Made by a program: the position numbers and the translations under genes. Source: Bicyclus anynana (taxonomy: Eukaryota; Arthropoda; Insecta; Lepidoptera; Nymphalidae). From it: 64,000 nucleotides of DNA. The stretch is from positions 5,483,355-5,547,354 of the forward strand of contig NC_069104.1 in assembly GCF_947172395.1 (NCBI RefSeq), written 5' to 3'. This document shows, piece by piece, positions 1 to 12,599 of this stretch; the first letter of the stretch is position 1, and every line of letters starts with the position of its first letter. The notes below the pieces were generated by a model. It was given only the letters and a program-made list of their open reading frames with translations, was not told where the DNA came from and ran no database searches.

Positions 1-46
1 TGACAGAAAGGCAACTGGTACTTTCGGCGGTACCTAAGGCGACTAA

Positions 47-226
47 GACTACAAATCTGCCGCTCATCATGTGATATTAAAAGAATCTATTACGAAAATA
101 CGCTTGCAATGTGTAGAAGCCCTTAGAATATTAGAAGTACCAGCAGTTAATAATCTCAAGACAGTCTATAATCACGATGTTAATCAAATGGCCGTGACAA
201 AAAGGATTGTGACAAAACTGAACAGC
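47..226 (+). pseudogene. Possible degenerate coding fragment, HEAT-like
   Basis: One frame is open and reads SAAHHVILKESITKIRLQCV then EALRILEVPAVNN and ends in TGA. The LKESITKIRLQCVEALRIL stretch fits a HEAT-repeat B helix. Two in-frame stops lie just upstream (32-46) and no convincing acceptor or donor is present. It could be an old pseudogene piece, part of an upstream gene, or chance. I could not assign a family. Confidence 0.25.
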
Positions 227-782
227 TGAGATTAGTTCGATCCACATTTAATAATGTCACGCAGGTTTGACATTTAGCATCGGGTGAAAGTGCCGGCTTA
301 CTGAGTGGAATCGATTGATCGCCTCTAATCGTATTATCGCCTTGCGGGGGGTCCCCCAATACTTGGGTGTATCCACGGGTGTGCGATTGGACTAGTATAT
401 AGTTTGGGTGTAGCGGCGTGCATAGACTTGCCGGGGTGTGCATTAGGTACACCACAAAAGTTAAGTATAAAGTTTTTGTCAACTGTGTTTTTTTAGTCCT
501 TTGTGCCCTCTCGGTTCTAACATTTTTTTATGGACTTCATTGTATCACATATTTCTAGATTATATTCCTTTAGAGATGCTTTGGAGTTTTAAAACGCCAC
601 GTTCTATTCACTATTTCACTAGGTGACTCCACGCGGCTTTAACCGTGTAGTTCGCATTTCTGTGGGAATACAGGGATAAAATATAGCCTATCACAAATAA
701 CAGGTATTTCTATTGGTAAAAGAATTTTTAAGAGGTTTAATAGATCCAGAGATTACCCCCTACAACACCACAAACTTTACGC

Positions 783-1038
783 TTCCGTGGCGCAGGTGGA
801 ATGAGATTTTCTTAATTGGTCTAGGTCTGGCTGGTGGGACGCTTCGGCCGTGGCTAGTTACCACCCTACCGACAAAGACGTACCGCCAAGCGATTTAGCG
901 TTCCGGTACGACGTCGTGTAGAAACCGAAAAGGGGTGTGGATTTAAATCCTCCTACTAACAAGTTAGCCCGCTTCTATCTTAGACTGCTTCATCACTTAA
1001 CATCAAGTGAGTCAAGGGCTAACTAAAAATAAAAAAAA
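783..1038 (+). mobile_element. SINE family 2 (tRNA-derived), 5'-damaged copy
   Basis: Shares cgtggcgcag, cggccgtggctagttacc and the gaaaccgaaaaggggtgtgg block with the full copy at 25,330-25,640, and ends in an A-rich tail. Confidence 0.7.
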
Positions 1039-1563
1039 ATCTCTTTATAATATTAATTTACTTGTCGATATTTACCTACTGATTACCGCATTGTAGAGTA
1101 TATTTCTGATGCTTTAGAGTTTTAAAATGCCACTTGTACACAGTATTTACTTGTTTAAACATATCAGTTGGGTAAATAAATAATTTTTTTTAGGCAATGA
1201 TGCCTAAAAAAAAATTAACAACCAACCACCTCCAAGGTGTATAAGCTGTCAAGTTAACAAAGTTAACCGCCTAAAAATAAAAATTACGCACGAATATAAT
1301 ACTCAGATGATTTATTATTATAATAATTTGTGAGCATAACATTTATTGCACATCATAATATCAAAGTTAGTCGGTCTGTGGTCGTGACCGGATCCTTGCG
1401 TTGCGTATCGATGATTGAAGCACTTAACGGTGATTGATATGGGTTTTGTAACGCCTGCCGCGTGCCGACATTATATGATGACGTATTGGCCAATACTTTG
1501 GGCCCTTTTAAGTGCCTACTATACAGAATCTGACTATTATATCTGACTTCAAAATATACATCT

Positions 1564-1955
1564 ACTAGCGGACGCCCGCGACTACGTCCGCGTGGAATTT
1601 AGTTTTTCACAAATCCCTCGGGAACCATGGATTTTTCCGAAATAAAAAGTAGCCTATGTGTTAATCCATGCTATAATATATCTCAATAACAAATTTCAGC
1701 TAATTCGGTTGAGTAGTCGAGGCGTGGAAGAGTAACAACCATTCATATCATTAAAATCATCAGTTTTTGCAAATCTGATCTGATCCGAGAAAAAACCATG
1801 GATTTTTTCGGAATAAAAAGTAGCCTATGTATTAATCCAGAGTAAAATCCATTTCCATTCCAAATTTTAGCCAAATCGCTTCAGTAGTAGCGGCGTTAAA
1901 GAGTAACAAACATCCAAACATCCATACAAACTTTCGCGGTTATAATAGTAGTAGG
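1564..1955 (-). mobile_element. Helitron-type repeats, two tandem minus-oriented copies
   Basis: Begins with the reverse complement of the 3' hairpin (ctagcggacgcccgcg) and holds two copies of the block aaaaagtagcctatgt at about 1,645 and 1,820. The second copy ends near the typical 5' sequence (tttcgcggttataatagta). Confidence 0.6.
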
Positions 1956-1964
1956 ATATCATCA

Positions 1965-2075
1965 TCATTAACAACCCATATTCGGCTCACTATTGAGCAC
2001 GAGTTTCCTCTCAGAATGAGAGGGGTTAGATCTTAGTCCACCCACGCTGACCCAAAAAATTTTAATGTCCTTACG
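1965..2075 (-). mobile_element. SINE family 1, 3' fragment
   Basis: Contains cccatattcggctcactattgagc and ctctcagaatgagaggggtt, the reverse complement of the 3' end of the copy at 18,082-18,391. Confidence 0.65.
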
Positions 2076-3239
2076 TCATTTGTGTTTCCTGACACTAATA
2101 ATGTAAACACCTTCAAAGCAAATGTAAATATGCCTCGTCTCGATAAGCGCGCTCCTACATAGACCGCATTTATGGTTTCCATCAGGCTTAATTTTAGTCA
2201 AGCGCAAGCCTATATTGTGTAAAAAAGAAACCCTAAGCCCTCATTCGCACGAGAGTTTTTTTAATGAACGTAAAAAAGCGTTCAAATACAACAAATGCAT
2301 TCCGAAGTATATGTTCACAATCACACAACAGTGTTTTTAAAACACGCTGCTCTTTATTGAGCTGTTACATTTTCAATTTTGGGTGTTGGCTTAATTTAAC
2401 TTTATAGAAAGAAAGAAAGAAGACAATTATTTTATTTGGATAACATACATTACATACACGTAATACACAAAAGACAACAAATACTTAAAACAAAAGAAAG
2501 AAATTTTAAAAATATAATAAACTAATAATTTTTAAGATATTAAACTAATAATTGAATAAATTAAAAAAAAAATATGAGTGTGGTACCAAAATGGTCACCA
2601 CTCAGCATGTGCTACGCTAGTGATGGATGCACCAGTGCAGCGCTGGTCTTCCGTGGAGCCATGTGGTGACGCGGGCGGAAGCAACAAGAAGAAGTGTTAC
2701 TAAATAATATTTTTTTATACTACTTATATTTAATTTTTAAACTCTTTTTAACGTCCGTTAAAAAAACTCTCGTGCGAAGGCTAAAAAAATAAATAATTTA
2801 CATGTTAAAATTCGCAAACGCCCGCTATGTCAAGTATTAAATATCATAAAGGCCCAGCAGACCGCACTGGCGTACACCCACGGAATTTAAATTCGGGAGC
2901 CGGATACTTCGTACACTTCACGTTTGTGTAACATCAAAGCCGTTATAAATTTTGTTAAACATTTTACGGATGACGGGATTGCCTTTTATGTTGATCTGAA
3001 TTGCTTACTTTGGGACGGTGTGTAATTTGTGGTTATATTATGGTGGCATTGACGTCTAAGGTAAACATACCTGTGATATTTGTGATATTAGGTATATTTC
3101 GCTTTTTTATTGATTGGTGCTTAAATGATAAAAGAGACATTAATAACTTAAGAGCGAGAAGCGACTATTTAACAATTATTATCTTCCTTCAAATCCGTGG
3201 ACTGAGCGATTGACAGTGATCATTGAATCTATGGACCTT
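2076..3239. other. AT-rich DNA, nothing assignable
   Basis: Poly(A/T)-rich intergenic or intronic sequence with a gaaagaaagaaagaag run near 2,407. No exon with family similarity was seen. Confidence 0.4.
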
Positions 3240-3419
3240 GGCAAGTTCGTTCATGACACTGCCATGATATGCGGGCGACGGGAAAAAGGACTGCGCGGGT
3301 GTGAAGTCGTGCGCGCGGAGCAGAGGGAAGGACTGCGCGGGTATGAAGTCGAACGCGGGACATCGCTACCCCCCTCCCGGCCCGCGCGGACCATCGGGAG
3401 TATTACGAACAAATTTGTC
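3240..3419 (+). mobile_element. GC-rich MITE (GCAAGTTCGT ends)
   Basis: A ~180-bp GC-rich block with inverted ends (gcaagttcgt / ttacgaacaaatttg) and internal tgatatgcgggcgacgg. Related copies are at 26,571, 32,599 and 24,885. It carries an internal repeated gactgcgcgggt.aagtcg unit. Confidence 0.65.
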
Positions 3420-4077
3420 CTGGATAAGCCTTTAGGCTATTTAGGCAATGCCCCCCTCCCCTCGAGGCGACTGAGAAAAAAAGCACACAAAAATTCCGAA
3501 ATCTGTGCGCTTTTTTTATTTATTCTATGTAGTTCACTTAAATATAGGAGGGCCCTTTACCCAGCACTGGACCGTAGTTACAAACTACGAGTATGTCGTT
3601 AAGTCCAGCGGACGGTGAAAAATCTATGCTTTCTATGATTTAAATTAAGGCTTTTAATTGTGGAAATGTATTAGATTTTTATCACTTATCGTCAGGTGAA
3701 CCAATTTCACTACCAAACACTAACAAATAATAAAAAAGTATTAAAACGTTTAAATTTAATATCATAACTTACGGTCGGCTACAATCAAAACTGATTCAAC
3801 GTAATATCGTCTCTATGGCATAGGTTTTTGGGCAGATTATTGTTTATCCGAGATGATTCTCTGCGCGGTGTATCAGTCATGATTCATTCGCTCTCGTTAT
3901 TGACAGATGGCGCCGCTGCGATTGATTCACGATACGTACCGAAACGGTTAATCGTTGCGTAATGGTCTGTTGTTTGTAATAAGAGTACGTAACCGCTGAT
4001 CCTTGATTCGTACAACTCAACACATCATCAACACTTTGACAAACCTACATTTATAAATGAAGATAATTATCATTGTC

Positions 4078-4200
4078 GTTATCAACCCATATTCGGCTCA
4101 ATACTGAACTCGAGTCTCCGCTCAGAATGAGAGGGTTTAGGCCAATAGATCACCACGCTGGCCCAATGCGGATTGGCAGACTTCACACACGCAGTCAAAT
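4078..4200 (-). mobile_element. SINE family 1, 3' fragment
   Basis: Reverse complement of the SINE 3' end: cccatattcggctcaatact, ctcagaatgagaggg, ccacgctggcccaatgcgg, cttcacacacgcag. Confidence 0.65.
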
Positions 4201-4234
4201 AAGAAAATTATCTGTAGTAATATATAAAAATAAA

Positions 4235-4430
4235 TCTAAACTAATATTATAAAGCTGAAGAGTTTGTTTGTTTGATTGAACGCGCTAATCTCAGGACCTA
4301 ATGGTCCGATTTGAATAATTTTTTCAGTGTTAGATAGCCCATTTGTCAAGGAAGGCTATAGGCTATATATTATCCCCGTATTCCTACGGGAACAGGGACC
4401 ACGCGGGAGAAACCGCGCGGCGTCAGCTAG
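4235..4430 (+). mobile_element. Non-autonomous Helitron (196 bp)
   Basis: Starts TCTAAACTAATATTAT and ends gcggcgtcagCTAG followed by T. The TC start, CTAG end and A/T insertion site are Helitron hallmarks. A second 3' fragment follows at 4,530-4,592. Confidence 0.7.
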
Positions 4431-4592
4431 TAATATATAAAGTGTGTGGTGTTGTAGAGATTTGTCTACTAAATCGATTTTTAAAAATCTTTTACTACTA
4501 GAAAACCACGTTATTTGTAAGTGTCATATTCTATCCCCGTATTCTGACGGGAACGGGAACTACGCGGGTAAAATCGCGGAGCATCGGCTAGT

Positions 4593-6254
4593 TCTTTTAG
4601 TAAATAAACTAAATAAAAAGAAATATAAAGAGTTGGTGCGTATATAAAATGCGCTATCATGAACAGGCGTTTTGACCGCTACCGACGCTTTTTACGATAT
4701 CTCAAAACCCCTCGGCCTTTTATGTTTATTTATCCCTCATTTGCGTCCGTACTGACAAACGTCTAAATCCGTGGGGCGTTTATCGGAGACAGTTACGAGC
4801 TCCGACGATAAAACCCGTATTTTGTCGCGGCTTTTTGGCAGACGCGTCACTTTGTCGAGGACTTTTTTCCGCCATTTTTTTTTTTTGCATTTGCATTATC
4901 GCATCGTTTCTCTGAAACTGCATTTCGGTTGAGAGGTAAAAATAAATCGTTTTAGCGCTAAGCATACGATAAAGGTTCATACATTTTAATTTGATAGCTT
5001 TGGTTGCTTTTGGACGAATTTTATAGCCTTTTGTTTGCTCTCTGTTTTACTTTTACGATTTTCAAATCACATATTTGAATTCATTAAAAATCTATAATTA
5101 CTGTAACATCTTTAATCTATATCTATATTTATAATATAAAATTTTACATTTGAGATTTTACTTATACCATTTGTAACAACAAACGTTAGCGTGGTATAAC
5201 GGACGACAGCGCCATCTAGAATCTATACTTATAATACGAATTCTTTACATTTTGATACATTCTGTACATTGAATATATTTTGAAATTTTTTGTTGGGGGG
5301 CATTATATAATCGATACTGAAGCTAAAAATATTTTTTTTTGCCACGATTCACTATAATAGTACGTAATATGTACGTCATACAGGCAACTGTCACCCGCAC
5401 CTTGCTACATTTAGTACACGGTATAGTTAGTATTTTAGTACGTATAAAACTGGTATGGTTTTGCAGATTATTACTACATCCAACTTCCGTACACAATATT
5501 TTCGGCACGGGCCAAACTAAAAGTAGATAATTATTTTAAGTGTCAATAAATAATAAAGATGGCTGCCCGCCGCTGAGTGCTCGTCCATCTCTCTTATCTC
5601 AATTCTTAATGCGCCTCTTTGCTGGTCATTCCTTTTTTTCTATATTTTATTTAACTTTTTTTCCCACATCATCCATCGGAGTTTAAGTTTTATGTTGACA
5701 CCGTAAAGGTTTTATGTTTTAATCGGAACTTAAAGTTCGTTCAATCTTAATCGGTAGTGTTACACGGTTATATCGACGCCTGTTTTACATTTTTATCTAG
5801 TTTATGGTCGTTTTGGTAGTTAATTGTGATGTATGATCTTTTAGTTACTGTATTAAGTACACAATAGTAAGTATGGAATTCCCATGTAATAAGTAAAACA
5901 TATCTTATAAGAGTTTATATAAGGTATGTAACCTTATTAAAAAGTTCTATAGGTTGATAAGGTTGGTCCTTAAGAGAAAGGGTGGATGAAAGTGGAGGCA
6001 AAAGTAGCATCAATAATTAATTAATTGTAATCACAATAGGTAAATATTTTGGTTAAAAACATGTAACTCTCTACTAACTGATTTTAAAATAATCTTTCTT
6101 CAAAATTTTAAGATAAATTATTACTATTTAATAGTTTTATTTTAAGGAAAAATTAACCACCTTCATGTTAACATGACACCTTAAAAATAAGTTTTTCTAT
6201 AACGAAAATTCGCTTCCTATATTTTTTATCCTCCTATTTTTTTTTATATTTTCA
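4593..6254. other. AT-rich DNA, nothing assignable
   Basis: Low-complexity A/T-rich sequence; small ORFs here (for example at 5,339-5,530 on both strands) show no family similarity or splice context. Confidence 0.4.
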
Positions 6255-6760
6255 ATACTAAGTTCAAAAAACATATAAAAGTTGGAGTTCCACAAGGCAG
6301 TGACTAGGTCCGGTCCTGTACCTTTTATATACTTCCGATATTCAAGAAATAAAAAATAACACATTTGCTACATCTGCTGATGACACAGTTATAATGACTG
6401 TAGGATAATAGCACAAAGAGGCTGGGGAAAGAGTACAAGATGCATTAAATACATCAATACACCAAATAATGGCAAATAAAGCTAAATGAAACAAAGACAG
6501 TTCACATAGACTTCACTTATAAACCAATGAAGTACTATATGCTGTATATATCAATGGCCAAAAAGTCCCCTGCGTTGAAACAGCGAAATATCTTGGAATG
6601 TGAGGTTTTGCTGGAAAGTCGAGAAGAAAATAAAAGATCTTGATTTAAATTATAAAAGGATGTGTATGTTCCTCGAATACACAACATGATACTGCTATAA
6701 AGACAAGTATGTAAGCTAGTATACCGAAAATTATTAAAAGTTAAATAGGACCATAACTGA
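6255..6760 (+). pseudogene. Jockey-type LINE reverse transcriptase remnant
   Basis: Translation gives KVGVPQGS, a stop, then GPVLYLLYTSDIQE and FATSADDTVIM, a reverse-transcriptase core with the DD pair of the Y/FADD box, followed by the typical YINGQKVPCVETAKYLGM downstream block. Frame changes and stops throughout show it is dead. Confidence 0.8.
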
Positions 6761-7499
6761 ATGTTCAGAAATTGATTAAAATAAGAAAGTTCCATAATCG
6801 TTCAGAAATTTACTAAATTAAGAAAGATCTGAGGCAGTTAAGTTAACATAAAGTTGTAACGATAAATCATAAGTGCAACAACATTTTGTTGCGTTTCCGA
6901 ACGAGTCGTACCATCGATCACGGCGCGTGTACTGGGGTTTGAATAAATTTATGTTACGTAATTGCGGTGTTTGGAACGTGCGCGCTGCCTCGGACGGACA
7001 GACCGCAATGATCACGTTACGATTGTGTTTTTATTTTTAAAAGAATATTCGCCATATGTTTTAAATATGACCAATATTCCTTTTCCCGTCCAACTACGAG
7101 TAGTCTAAAAAGACCGTGTTAGGAGTGAGTGGGGTAGGACTGGTGCGTACACTTCATAGATGCAAAAACACACTGCCTAACCTAAGGGCTCTTTACAACC
7201 TTGTATTGCAGAAGTAACTTATCATTTTATACAATTTGTACATTTAGTGCCTACCTTAGTCCACCCTTTGCCATCTTCACTCTGCCTTTACCGTAAAGTT
7301 GAGCTGTTGTTTGTAAGTTTGTTTTTATTTCCCATTGATAATATGTCTTTGACTGCCTCGATAATCCAGTAGTTAGCATATTATTATTTTTTTTGGGTAA
7401 GTGCTGTAGGCTCCTTTAGGGGGGGGCCTCAGCGGCGTCACCGGGGCGAGCGCAGTCATCGCTTGCGGCGATGCGACCTTGCGGGGCCTAAAGGTACTA

Positions 7500-7700
7500 T
7501 CTACAGTAAGTGTGTTTTACAAACAGTGCAATTTCATCCACGAACTGGGCGATGTGCACACCTGGATGGTTAGTGGGTATATCACTCGTAAAGAGTGAAT
7601 ATAAAAGCGGGGAAAACACGTATCCCTGAGGGACTCCCGCTCGGATGGGCCTGGGCGACGAGAGAATGCCATCTAGATGGTATTGTGGAATACATTTTAC
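7500..7700 (-). pseudogene. LINE reverse transcriptase remnant (Jockey-like)
   Basis: Minus-strand translation gives RAGVPQGYVFSPLLYSLFTS then DIP and HIAQFVDEIALF. The catalytic ADD is changed to VDE, so it cannot be active. G-rich flanks at 7,420-7,490 probably belong to the same insertion. Confidence 0.75.
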
Positions 7701-8167
7701 TCATTTTTGCTTTCATACGTAAGGGGCCCTGTAGTTTGGGGGGCCCGTATCAGTAGTATCAAGTCAATGTTATTGATATATATTTAGAAAGATGCCACCT
7801 ACTCGTTAAAGCATAAAATATCAGTACAACACAACGCAAATGCTAATCAACGTAGGGACAATAATGTGACATAAACCACAGACGTAAAAAATAAACTAGG
7901 AAAATAATGACCCGAACGTAACTGTATTTTTTTTTTTCAAAACTCTGCCAAGGCCGTGTTAAGTTCAGCCTGCGGTCGCGTACGTCGGCCAAGCTCTAAA
8001 TTAGTGTAATCTTCCCACCGCTCAAGGTCCCCACATTACCTGCATACCTACTCGACACTAGTCACTAGTGCAACACTAGTTCATACCTATAACAATTATA
8101 CAAAATAATAATCATAATTTTAACGGCCCACTAGAGGGTCAGTCCCTGTAGCCAAGTGGCACGACGA

Positions 8168-8316
8168 TTCTCTTTCTACGAACGCAAACGCTTTGAAAAG
8201 TAGAAAAATGTATGGGAATGACATTTGCTATCGACAGGTCACGTGATCAAGATATGTCATTTCCATACATTATTTTAGTTTTTGAAGCGTCTGCGATTGT
8301 AGAAAGAGAATCGCTG
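8168..8316. mobile_element. Foldback MITE, ~150 bp
   Basis: Inverted ends cgattctctttctac / gtagaaagagaatcg, continuing as imperfect arms of about 60 bp (aatgtatgggaatgacat / atgtcatttccatacatt) around a short centre. A related diverged copy is near 46,400-46,540. Confidence 0.7.
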
Positions 8317-8499
8317 AGTGACTTTGAACTTTCTTATGAGGCCCACAGTATACTAATAGGGTAGTTGACTCATATCTTTAATATAAACAATATTAATTTC
8401 ATATACCTAGTACATTGAATCACATATCGAAAAAATATGATACTTATTTTCAATCTAAGTAGAACGGCAATGAACAATTTAAGACCATTAAAAAAAGTG

Positions 8500-8568
8500 T
8501 CGCTAACTATGGGCCTCATAGTCACACAGCGGGCGATGGAATGAGCTATGTAAGGTCCATCGGCTGAT

Positions 8569-8640
<72 letters not shown>
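8500..8640 (+). mobile_element. RTE-type LINE 3' end with (ATG)n tail
   Basis: Contains ctatgggcctcatagtc and ggtccatcggctgatatgatg followed by about 24 GAT/ATG units (8,569-8,640), the usual 3' tail of RTE elements in Lepidoptera. Confidence 0.65.
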
Positions 8641-8642
<2 letters not shown>

Positions 8643-9109
8643 AAAAAAGTGTCAACTAACCTATTCTCGGATCCGTAACATCACTGGCAAGCCTATGTCA
8701 GTCATAAGATATTTCAATAGACATATTATATAGAACGGTAGATACTAACGGTGAACTACGAAGATGTTTCCTCGATACGCCCATAGGCAAAATAGAGCAT
8801 GAAGTTGTTTAGTGGCTTTATTTGGAGGACGAGATGCGCACCGCGCGGCCGTGACATCGGTAATTACTGCGCCCTGACCCCCTTGGAGATGTACATTCGC
8901 GAATATAAATATTTATTTACGTACCTATTTTGTGTCTTACAAAATAAATTATTAATTCCTTAATCCTACATCCTGTAATCACAAGTTCAGGACTCTGCTC
9001 GGAGTTCTTCTCTCTACCACGCAATGGACCCGGCACCCGGCGAATCCATGGAATGCTAAGATTCTCGTTACGGCTAAAAGTAGTTTTGAAACAAAATTGC
9101 TAGATTAAG

Positions 9110-9190
9110 AAAGCCTCAATATCTCAACGGTTAAGGGGTCGGACTCATCACCGGGAGGTGGTGGTTCGATCCGGTGGTGTCACTTCATAC
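9110..9190 (+). mobile_element. tRNA-like SINE head
   Basis: Box A-like ctcaacggttaagggg and box B-like ggtggttcgatcc spaced as in a tRNA promoter; no full cloverleaf, so not a tRNA gene. Confidence 0.45.
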
Positions 9191-11610
9191 ATGTATCAAT
9201 ACTGCATACCCTAAGAAATATTTTTCTTGATGCTTATTCAATGCAGATTTTCTAATTTGGTTATTTTTCTTACTATTGCATACCCTGATCGACAACCCTC
9301 TGTACGCCACTGGTTCTGTCACTCCTAACAGTCTTTTCTGACTAGTTGGAATGTTAGGAAGTTAGAATGGGAGTATTGGTCATATCTGAAAGATATGGCA
9401 AATATTCTTTAAAAAAATCGGTTGTCTGTAAAGTCGGTTTACTAACGAGAGTTGAACGTGACAACGTCATAAGAAAACACTAATGGAATTTTTGCATTTT
9501 TCAATAGAAAATGTTCGGTTTTCTAAAATACTGTTTAATAATCTTCATAGACCAGAATATACTTTATTTCTTGTAAAAAAAGTTGGCAACTAACTGAACG
9601 GGAACTGGAATATTGGTCAGGAAAAGACTTAAGTTTTGGTCATATATAAAAGACAAAAAAGTTCCTAATAAAGTTATGCTAGAAATAGAAATGTTGCAGA
9701 TCATACGAATTTCTTTGTAGGTGGATTTTATGGTTGTTTGTACGCACTGTGAGAAAGTAATGCCTTTCGTTTAAACGCTGTTATTTCCCCATTAGTTGCT
9801 TAGTTGAGGGTAATTTATAAAATAGTGTGTATTATGTGAAGCATTTGTTCGCACGTCAGTCTCGCTGGGGCGGCACGTAAGGGCAGGTGTGTAATGCGTT
9901 GTGCGCCGAGTCTGTTGATCTTACACATTTAACAGACATAGAGCAACACGAACGATGTGACCTTATAGACAAAGGAAAAATTATTTCATTGTCAGCCTAA
10001 ATTTAATGGCACAGGCCTTCTGTTCCTTATAGAAAAGGGTGATTTGGACCCACCACGCTGCTCTATTGAAAGCTATCTATTTACCGAAATACATATATTT
10101 AACAATCGATTCCATTCGCCTGGGATTCGGAAAACTGGTTTTCTCTTATGTCGATAAAGAAGCGTAGGCGTAACCAAACGTAAACTTCGCTTTTTGTTAT
10201 CTAATAGGTTACTTTTGAGTTAACATTTGAGTTCTAGTTATTTTATTCTATTTATTACGATACTTGAATCAGGAAACAGGAGCTAATACTAATAACATCT
10301 TTATTTAAAAATCAAAGAATTTTGTTGTACGACTAAAATTTAGGTTTTCATCAATAAAACCCGTTATTTTTTTTTATAACACACTGCATTACGAGTATAT
10401 GCCCGAGTGGGCTATCACTTTGGCAAAGAAAAGAATTGTTTAGGTATGTCGTCTCGCCGCGAACGTTCTCGTAACTCAACGTCCCACAGGTGATGAGATG
10501 ACGGCATCGTCTCTAATAACACTGTAATTACTCGCTAATAGCGACTGCTTATCGAATAACTGTTTACATAACATAAATTAGAGGTTTCTAATTGTGATTA
10601 GATCCTCGCCACGGGCTGTCCGTTGTCTGTCATTTTTTATGATTCCGGATTGATGGCAATCTCTAGACTTTGAAAAGTGATAGGGAACGCTTATCTAATT
10701 ATAATAATCCTACTTACGTGCAAAATTAATATTGCTTTAATTTTATGTACCGTACTTGAAAGCGAAACGTTTATAAAAAAATTCTACGACCGTCTTGAAT
10801 AAAATCTTTGAAAAATATTTTTTTAATGTTATAAAAACAGTTTTGAACCTGCCTTTAAAATAAGTTTTAACAAAACACAATTACTACATCAAGGTGGATC
10901 TTTCATCTTCAGATAGTAAATAGAGTTAATAATTTTAATCCTACTTCTTAGGTAGTATCTGTAAAAAGCTAAATTCGCCTTCCGAAGCGATGACACAGCC
11001 ACTACCAATAAACGAACTAACTGGGCATGTTTACATCAAACTATATAAATAAACGAATTTGAATTTGTTATTTTTAAACTTAACCAAAACTTCCCAACTA
11101 TAACCTTACATAAACGAAAAACTTGGGCTAGGAGAGTAAAGTGGTAGGTTCTAGGTAGGTACGAGAAAAGTAAGATGGATGTCTCGGATTTGATTCCAAA
11201 TTATTAAAAAAACAAAGCAAAGTCCAGTGGTTTTTAGTCTATGGCTTCGAGTGATGATATCCTGAGTTTAGTCCTGATAATTCAGGATAAGTAGGGTCTA
11301 CAACTATGGGGACTCTATACGAGTATGTAAACATGTAGTCCTCCACTAGCAATCGTATGTCGTAACTTGAGACACATGACAATCCCGCGGTGGCGCCAAA
11401 GCTCGTAACGTAATGACAGACGCGTCAGCCTTTCATTAGCTCGCATTGAGCCGACGTGTACATAATTACAGCTTAGTGTTGACACCCGCTCCTTGCCTAC
11501 TTCTATAGCTTTGATATACCGAAACCAAAAACAATGTCTCTTACCATATAATTGTCTCGCTGGTCCAGTTGTAAGGTTTCGAATCATGAAGTCCTGTATT
11601 CAGTGTGGAC
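9191..11610. other. Repeat-poor AT-rich DNA, nothing assignable
   Basis: No exon, RNA gene or clear repeat was found. The minus-strand ORF at 11,315-11,587 lacks recognisable similarity. Confidence 0.4.
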
Positions 11611-11621
11611 TTGGACTATTA

Positions 11622-11712
11622 GGACTACCTTAGTATTTTAGTCGAGTACTAACAATTTTTGGATTTACCGCCCAAAAATCGTTTGTACTCGACTAAAATA
11701 CTAAAGTAGTCC
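11622..11712. repeat. Long hairpin, arms ~41 bp
   Basis: The arms ggactaccttagtattttag and ctaaaatactaaagtagtcc continue inward through gtcgagtac/gtactcgac and ttttgg/ccaaaa to a loop of about 8 nt, with only a few mismatches. Confidence 0.85.
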
Positions 11713-11789
11713 GAACTTGGCATAAGAACTGTCAACAACGCATCAGGTTATGCGCGCACGCTATGTTTGCGTGTGGCCAAAATCCAGGG

Positions 11790-12330
11790 TTCCCAACTTA
11801 GGGGTTTTCCCCCCGGATTTAGGGGGTAAATAAGTGAGGTGGGATTTTTTTAGGGTATTTTCAGGGATTTTTTACTCTGTAATATGTATTTTTAAATTGA
11901 TAATATTAATATTTATTTTTTGAGCTAGCGACTTATAACGACGTATAATACGTAATTCTACAACCACTCTGTTGCGACTGGCTGCAATTTTTATCCAATA
12001 AAAAAATAATGTTAAATTTATTTTTAAGTTTTCGAATAATTATTATCACCATTATCTTAAGTTTAATATTATTACCTGACGTTTCGAAAGAGATTGTAAA
12101 GTAAGCTTATTTGAAATAAATGAATTTTGTTATTTCAAAAATCTTCAGATGAAGACGTAATATTTTATGTATTAAATAACGACTTTTGAAACAGCATATT
12201 ATTTTCTGAAACATTATGAATTAATATTTTTTAGGGGGACAACTCAACAATTAAGGCGATTTTAGGGGTTTTTGACACAAACAACAAAATGGGATAAATA
12301 TTTTTGGGAGATAATAACACTGCCAAAATC
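11790..12330. repeat. Repeat block shared in part with 22,861-22,977
   Basis: The segment ttcgaataattattatcacc through tatttgaaataaatgaattt recurs almost unchanged at 22,861-22,977. The flanks (agggttcccaacttaggggt and the T-rich aggggtttttgac) may be the ends of a larger DNA element. Confidence 0.5.
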
Positions 12331-12469
12331 GAAACTAATCAAAAGTGTCGCCATCTATCTCTTGGCGGGTAAAAGTCACACGCACTCTAGAAAAAAAAAC
12401 CAACCATAAGGACTTTCTGCTTGGCCTGACAATTATTACAACTAAAAAAAAAACTCGATTATGTTCCAG

Positions 12470-12599
12470 GGCTCTGAGAACCCCGTAGAAGAGAAGCCGA
12501 GCAGTGACAAAAGCTACGTAGTAGGCGCCTGGCCGGCCAGCACTCCTGGCCACACGGGCTATCTCACCCTGGCCACCCTGCCGCCGAGCTTCGTACGAA
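12470..12599 (+). CDS. TRMT61A: TRMT61A-like gene, penultimate visible coding exon
   Basis: The reading frame is open from the acceptor TATGTTCCAG and begins GSENPVEEKPSSDKSYVVGA, followed by WPASTPGHTGYLTLATLPPS and FVR. The GHTGYLT(F/L)AT motif is the C-terminal signature of TRMT61A, the S-adenosylmethionine-dependent catalytic subunit that, with TRMT6, makes 1-methyladenosine at tRNA position 58. The donor (CGAA|GTTTGT) leaves phase 1, which fits the next exon exactly. The methyltransferase core exons are not in the window, so they must lie upstream of position 1 or in sequence I could not recognise. The 3' end of the exon is set by phase match. Confidence 0.75.

Noticed and set aside
8569..8640. 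Possible regulatory (GAT)n array
   Set aside because: It is the ordinary 3' tail of an RTE-type LINE.
9110..9190. Possible tRNA gene
   Set aside because: Box A and B resemble a tRNA but no acceptor stem or full cloverleaf can be drawn; same for the SINE heads at 18,082, 25,330 and 50,966.
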